Source: Sipunculus nudus (lineage: Eukaryota; Annelida; Sipuncula; Golfingiida; Sipunculidae). From it: a stretch of DNA of 64,000 nucleotides. The position numbers and the translations under genes are program-made. This document shows, in pieces, positions 58,629-64,000 of the stretch. How positions within the stretch are numbered: the first letter of the stretch is position 1; each line of letters starts with the position of its first letter. The stretch lies in the NCBI GenBank assembly GCA_026874595.1, contig CM049318.1, positions 59,184,250 through 59,248,249 of the forward strand, given 5' to 3'. Under the pieces are notes generated by a model. It was given only the letters and a program-made list of their open reading frames with translations, was not told where the DNA came from and did not search any database.

Positions 58629-61600
58629 AGAACTTTGTATCCCTATGTGTGTGGATTCAATGCGCTCTGTTGTTGCTTGTTTCCAACATTTACTCACCAT
58701 TAGGCTAGGCTATTCCGTTAGCTAACTATATAAGTACTAGTTGTGTACCTTTAATTTATGTAATACACCATGTACAACATGGCTTTATGTGTTATACATT
58801 ATAATTTGTTACATATTACCTTGCACGGTGAGATTTGTACTTTGTATGTTCATTCTTAAGTTCTGACATTTGGATTAACAATAGGAAGACTTTCTTTTAA
58901 CCAACACCTACAGTTGTTTTTGTCAAAATCACTTTTTACTCATTCAACTTTGTATACTATTCACAGTTTGTTATTTTGCAATTCATTTTGTTTCTTTTGT
59001 CATAATCAACAACATATAATCATCTTTCATGTGTTTGTGTTCATGATGTGTTGCCATTAAAAGGGTGTTACCACTGGAACTAGAAGTAGGAAATTGGCAA
59101 TGCTGTGGTTAAGAGATGGGCTCTTATATTTATATATATATATATGCTAAGATATAAAAACATGTTTTACTTTGAAATTATTTTATTAATCGCATGCATA
59201 TACAGGAATAGATGTAAAAACATTTTCTGTCTTTATGTATTGAAAAACAAAGGAACTGTATTAATGTATAACAAGGACTTGCATATATTAACAGATTTTT
59301 AGAAAAAAAAAACTTATAATTACAGGGACTTTGTTGGGTCCCTACACCATTCACTGTGTTTTGAAAACTGTTCTCCAGATCATGACTGGAGTAATTATAA
59401 GAGGCATAGCAAAATCATAGATCTTTCCTAAAAGGTGTCAGTAAAGGATAATTTGTACAGATCAAACTTCACATTTTCAGTATAACCCCATGGTTCAGTG
59501 TAAGATTTAAATACATCAAATGTGGGTTTCCTTAAAAAAGCTTCATTATTATGCCATCTGGTAGCACTGACTCATTGTTCATGAAGTCACCTATTCTTTT
59601 TATGCAATCTTCTAACTTTTACTATTCTGTTTACAATAAAACTTTCATGCTGAATGGGCAATAAACACTTAGGGTAAAACAATGCATCAAATTATTGATG
59701 CATTGAGTTGCACCACTCTATTAAATTTTAATCAATTTTAAACCTCCGAAAAAATTCCATTTGATTATTATTTTTATGCATGCACCAACCCAAAATCCTC
59801 TGTGAGCTGTCAATTTTAACAGATCACATTGTGATGTTTAGACTATTTATCAAATTGTGTATCATGCTCTGTGCTCAAGTTAACTTAAGTTGAAGTGTTC
59901 CTCAATCAGCGGCAGGATTGCGATCCTGGGGAATCCTGCAAAATCATTTATCCCTATGACTGTATTTATACTGAACAAAATCCTTGTCCTCTGAGCTGTT
60001 CAGAAAGACAACCTGCTACTGTATTACCTAAGATGTACCACAACATATTTAGGTTTTTTTAAAAGACCATACCCTTCAAAGTACACTAATTGCCTGTGAT
60101 TGATACAGTATGATTTGTAGAGAAAGAAACAAGTGATTTCCTACAATTTTCAAGCAGAAAATAAGGTATCACATCATACAAGGCTTCCTTAAAAAGGTAA
60201 GGGTTGCACATGAGAAGGGCATAACTGTATTTTTTTTTTTTTTCATAAAATTTATAAATTGCACTCATAAATAATATGTATAGTATATCCCTTAGATACA
60301 TGAGGTCAGTCTTAGCATTGGTATGTTCCTGACTGATATTAAATCTGTTTAATGCAGCACTAAAAACTGCCAACTAAGCTCAAATCTATGGAGAGCTTTC
60401 AATGGTAAAAGGAGACGGGAAGGTACAACTACAGATACATTATAACACAGAGGAACAGAACTCCGTTTGACATGTGCTCAGAGTAACACCAGCATGAAAG
60501 GTGGACTGATGGTTTTATGGTTGTCTTGGGAAATCAGAGTCGTGAGATACGTAAAATGTGTGGCAACAACAAGACACATTTAGTATATACTGTCTGGTGG
60601 CTGCCATTTTAGAGTATATAATTATTAACTCTTGTGAGTCACAGTGTGGGGGGAACACTTGTGAACACTGAAGAGTGACTAACTTATCTAAAGTTAAGTG
60701 TTCTCTTGGAGATTTTTACCACATCCATCCTAAACAAGAAACATATCAGGCTTGTAATGAAAGCAATGTCAAGAGAATGTAAGATTAGATTTAATCCTAA
60801 TCATTTACATAATTTTTACATTTTTTTCCCAAAAACTATACCACTAAAAATATCTTAATTTTTTTGTGTAGATCCAAACTGCAATGATGTTGTATCCAAG
60901 GTCACAAGCATCAAGCTTAATTTAGCAGCTTTTATTTTATTTGTATTTTATTAAATTGAGCAATGTTTTATGGTTGGGAGTTTGATTGTTGTACTTAATT
61001 ACCATGTCTATCACCATAGGTCAATGGTGGGGGGGGGGGGGGGTGGGGGTTGGGGGTTACTTTAAATAGGCCTGGAAAATTTATAAGGGTTCTTACAATT
61101 CATTCAAATTATTGTCGATAACTTTCATGCTTTCGATTTGATTCACAATATTTGAAATAATCATAATATTATTCATATATGGACCAAGTTATAATTAAAT
61201 CAATGGATTTAAACCTTCAGATCTGCTGCTGCACTGTTACTTAATAAAGGACAAAGTATGACCATCATTGTTATACAACAACGCTTGGAAAGTTATGAAA
61301 ATAATTGTAAATGGTGTGATATTAATCTACTATTGGCACCAAATATGGTTACTGATTAATGACTGGCTTCAATTAAATGTGTTTATTCTTTAATCCCTTG
61401 TCTTCCATTACCGCCTTTTAACAACCTCAGATTGTCACTGCTCTGGATTTCAACAGTGCCCTAAAATGCCCTCTAGAGGTCATTTTACATACCCTTAATT
61501 GGCATGAGTTTAGGGGTTGAAATATATATTGTCATCCATCATATCTGTAGTTAAAATAAAAGTTTTATATTTTTACCTGTATTTACATGAGAACCGAGGG

Positions 61601-61839
61601 ATATCAGATGTCTTGTCCTAATTTTAAAAGTTAAATGTCAATGTAAAGGGTCATTAAAGAAAAGAGTAATGTATCCAATATGTCAGTGATCATAGAAATG
61701 CAAGAGTAATAATTTTTAAATTTTTGTTGTTGTTGGAGGTAATCTATCTTTATAATGCTACCTTAGCTAGGTATGCAGATCTGCAGAATTCCATTCAAGT
61801 TTCATGCTTCCTCTTACTTTATATCCCAGTGTAATCCTG
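58629..61839. other. Upstream region, mostly featureless
   Basis: AT-rich sequence with a T run near 60231 and a G run at about 61028-61043. No gene or recognised repeat family apart from these simple tracts. Confidence 0.45.
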
Positions 61840-62110
61840 GCCCAGTGGCCACTGCACGTGAGGGGCCTTAGTGTGTTAATATTGCCACTGCTTTGGCACG
61901 CAGGAACCCCTGAAAGGTGCACTCATTTGTGAGTGAAACACAGCTGTGGGGCACGGCCTCCAAATTAAGCCAGCAGAGAGTTCTCCCTGGTCGGGGGCCA
62001 ACTGTGAAAAATCTCACCACTCGGCTGAGACTCAAACTCATGATCTCCCAGCTTTGAGTCCTTGATCACACCAGAGGAGAAGAGAAATCGGCTGAGCTGA
62101 CAATCATAAT
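61840..62110 (-). repeat. tRNA-derived SINE-like copy, family A
   Basis: On the minus strand: CAAGGACTCAAAGCTGGGAG, then ATGAGTTTGAGTCTCAGCCG (B-box region), GTGAGATTTTTCACAGTTGG and a body ending CCTTTCAGGGGTTCCTGCG. It matches 21110-21365 most closely. The A-box end is degraded. Confidence 0.7.
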
Positions 62111-62579
62111 CTCTGGTGGTCATATCCTGTAATCTGTGCTGCATCCAGAGCCTGGCAGAGCTCTGACACAGAGACTATGGCTGCAATAAGGGGAGTAGTT
62201 CTATTGACGAGGTATGTCCAATCAGTCTGTGTTGTAATCTACAGTAAGACTGAGGCAACTGTGATGGGAGTTGATGTGATAATATCAAGACATAATTAGT
62301 CAGGAATTCAATGAATTCAACATTTTGACTTATGGTCAAGCATCTGAGTGGTCTAACATTCATCTTACTGAACATTAGCAGATTTGTGAATTTTAAAGAA
62401 TCGCTAATGGCAATAACCTGTCAACAGATGGCATACTGACTGGACTTCAAAATTATAACCAGTTGATAACAGTAGTGTTCAAATAAAAAAAAGATCCACT
62501 TAGTCAAGTTCTAGGGTCTGCAGCAAAAACATTGTACTGGATTTATAAGCCCAGTAGCAGAACAAAATACCAGAGTTAC

Positions 62580-62676
62580 AAAGTTACAATTGTGATGTCA
62601 TAATGGTAACCATTGTGACACACAGAAACCAGAGGTACAGTTGTGATGTCATAATGTTTACCATTGTGACACACAG
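62580..62676 (+). repeat. 51-bp tandem duplication with TGATGTCATAA words
   Basis: Two units starting at 62586 and 62637, each with (A/G)TTGTGATGTCATAATG and ACCATTGTGACACACAG. TGATGTCA is close to CRE/ATF sites. The word AATGGTAACCATT in the first unit is a palindrome. Confidence 0.8.
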
Positions 62677-62931
62677 TAGCCCCTGGGCTTAAGTTATCAG
62701 CATGACTTAAGTCACCTTAACAGACCCCAGCACTTTAACAAAGCTTATTTCTGCTGATGCTGCTGTGACTTATTATTATATATAGAGAGACTTTCTCAAC
62801 ATGTTGTCTTTATATACAAAAAAAAATTCATTTACAAAATCAGGAAACTAATTCAAGACACTTCAATGGTCAGACTTATCTCTTCAAATGCCACTTCTTT
62901 TCAATACTGATCAAAGGAAATTACAAAAGAC

Positions 62932-63580
62932 CAGGGCCCAGTTTCACTAAGAATGCGTATGGCTTAAGTCAAATTTTACCGAAACGCCTCCCAAGTCGGC
63001 TAACGTAAGCCCGCGAGATAAGTCAGTTTCACTAAACGCGGTCTGAACCTTGGAAATCCCCTTTTCAACGCCACCTATTGATGAAATAATAAATTAAGAA
63101 AACGTCCGATATGGGGACGCAAACACTTCGCGGAAGATAGTGACATGGAATTTTAATTAACCCTGTGTTATTCCTGGGAACTTTTTAAATGAATAATTTA
63201 AAAAACGGTCTGGACATCGTGGTATTGCTGTACTTGACTGTACAAAATGAACAACAACCCCCATGATCTATTCTTTGGTTTACGGACACCTTTCAGGAAA
63301 ACGGCTTGTGGCGTGACGTCATTGTCGCCTGTGACGTACTTTACCACGCTCAACAGATGGCCGTATGGTCACCTGCAACGAATGCCAGTGATATAATGTG
63401 CTATACACCCATAAAATACAGAGTTAAGCCTCCTCGGTGCAGGCTTAGCATTTCAGCCCGCCAGGTGACTTAAGTCACTTACGTTATTTTTAATGAATCT
63501 GACTTAAGGCGCTACAAAAGTTACTTAAGTCAAAAACGCAGAATAACAGGCTTAAGTTAGTTTAAAGAAACGGGGCCCTG
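62932..63580. mobile_element. 649-bp TIR element (CAGGGCCC ends)
   Basis: The left end CAGGGCCCAGTTTCACTAAG is matched, inverted, by CAGGGCCCCGTTTCTTTAAA on the right. Subterminal CTTAAGTCA words occur in both halves (62975, 63487, 63523, 63550). The interior is CpG-richer than the surroundings and non-coding. I see no target-site duplication, so the superfamily is left open. Confidence 0.75.
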
Positions 63581-64000
63581 AGCAAATATTGGTAGATATA
63601 GGTCAACTTTGGTCCACTAAGACTGTTAATCATAGCAGTTAAACTGTTAAGTGTTTTCTCAAAAACTATAAACCACTGTTGCCTTTAAATAAATTTCAGA
63701 TCAAAATCAAAGAGCCTTTTGCAAAAAAATTCATCTGGAACTGAAGCATAATTCAACAGTTTGGCCTCTGTGCTCTGAAGTCTCCTGACTGTCACATTAC
63801 AATGGCTTATTCACCATATCTGGTTTTACTAAAACTTGCTTGGGCTTTGGATTATTCATGAATTGATAACAGGTAAAGAAATGAAAGAGCCTGCACAAAA
63901 TTTCTTATAATCTGAGCAATAGCACTCAGTACTGTTCATACTGGCTCCCGTGTTAGCTGCTAAATTGGTCTTTTGTGTGTACTAGGGATTTATTCATATG
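63581..64000. other. Window edge, nothing recognisable
   Basis: AT-rich sequence without supported features. Further POU6 5' exons, if on this side, would lie beyond the edge. Confidence 0.4.

Noticed and set aside
58440-58700. Poly-alanine peptide on the minus strand
   Set aside because: Translation of the (CGG)n run within a transposable element.
62175-62375. 66-codon minus-strand frame near the right edge as a POU6 5' exon
   Set aside because: No S/T/Q-rich composition, no good donor at phase 0 and no family resemblance.

Overview
The window is animal nuclear DNA: AT-rich, intron-dominated, with spliced coding segments, GT-AG borders, a non-LTR retrotransposon, tRNA-derived SINE-like copies and many short DNA-transposon derivatives. 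The repeat spectrum (short elements with internal tandem cores and hairpin ends, GACA/GACG-tailed repeats ending in an AGCTCA...TGAGCT hairpin, arrays of TGACCTTTGACCT) and a POU class 6 gene suggest a lophotrochozoan, most likely a mollusc. That placement is an inference; nothing here names the species.

One gene can be read with confidence: a POU6 (POU6F1/POU6F2-type) homeodomain transcription factor on the minus strand. It runs from an S/T-rich exon at 36821-36626, across a 21-kb intron, through four Q/S/T-rich exons (15285-15106, 14376-14224, 12650-12469, 11900-11627), then the POU-specific domain (9816-9639 or 9587-9410), the POU-specific/linker/homeodomain exon (4415-4195) and the terminal homeodomain exon (1939-1809). 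All intron phases agree. One copy of each exon gives 504 residues. The exon at 36821 begins with a good acceptor, so the N-terminus lies further upstream, either in 36.8-64 kb or outside the window.

The main discovery is that the first half of the POU-specific domain is encoded twice. Two 178-nt exons with identical phases are separated by a 51-nt intron. Their amino-acid sequences are nearly the same, while synonymous sites differ heavily. Splicing both, skipping both, or reading through either donor gives a premature stop. This is the sequence signature of mutually exclusive exons that would swap the DNA-binding half-domain of a neural transcription factor. A second, decayed duplication of the homeodomain helix-1 segment lies just downstream of its parent exon and carries a stop.

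The rest is intron or 5' flank packed with repeats: three Helitron/pearl-like elements (2465-3918, 52000-53140, 56011-58628), a 720-bp tandem array (23368-26290), a 675-bp dimer (40948-42272), a 5'-truncated LINE (28123-29710), a 1.5-kb TA-flanked element with perfect 25-bp terminal inverted repeats (39192-40694), several MITEs, two SINE-like families, and coding-looking minisatellites. A few GC-richer, apparently unique blocks are candidate regulatory sequence.
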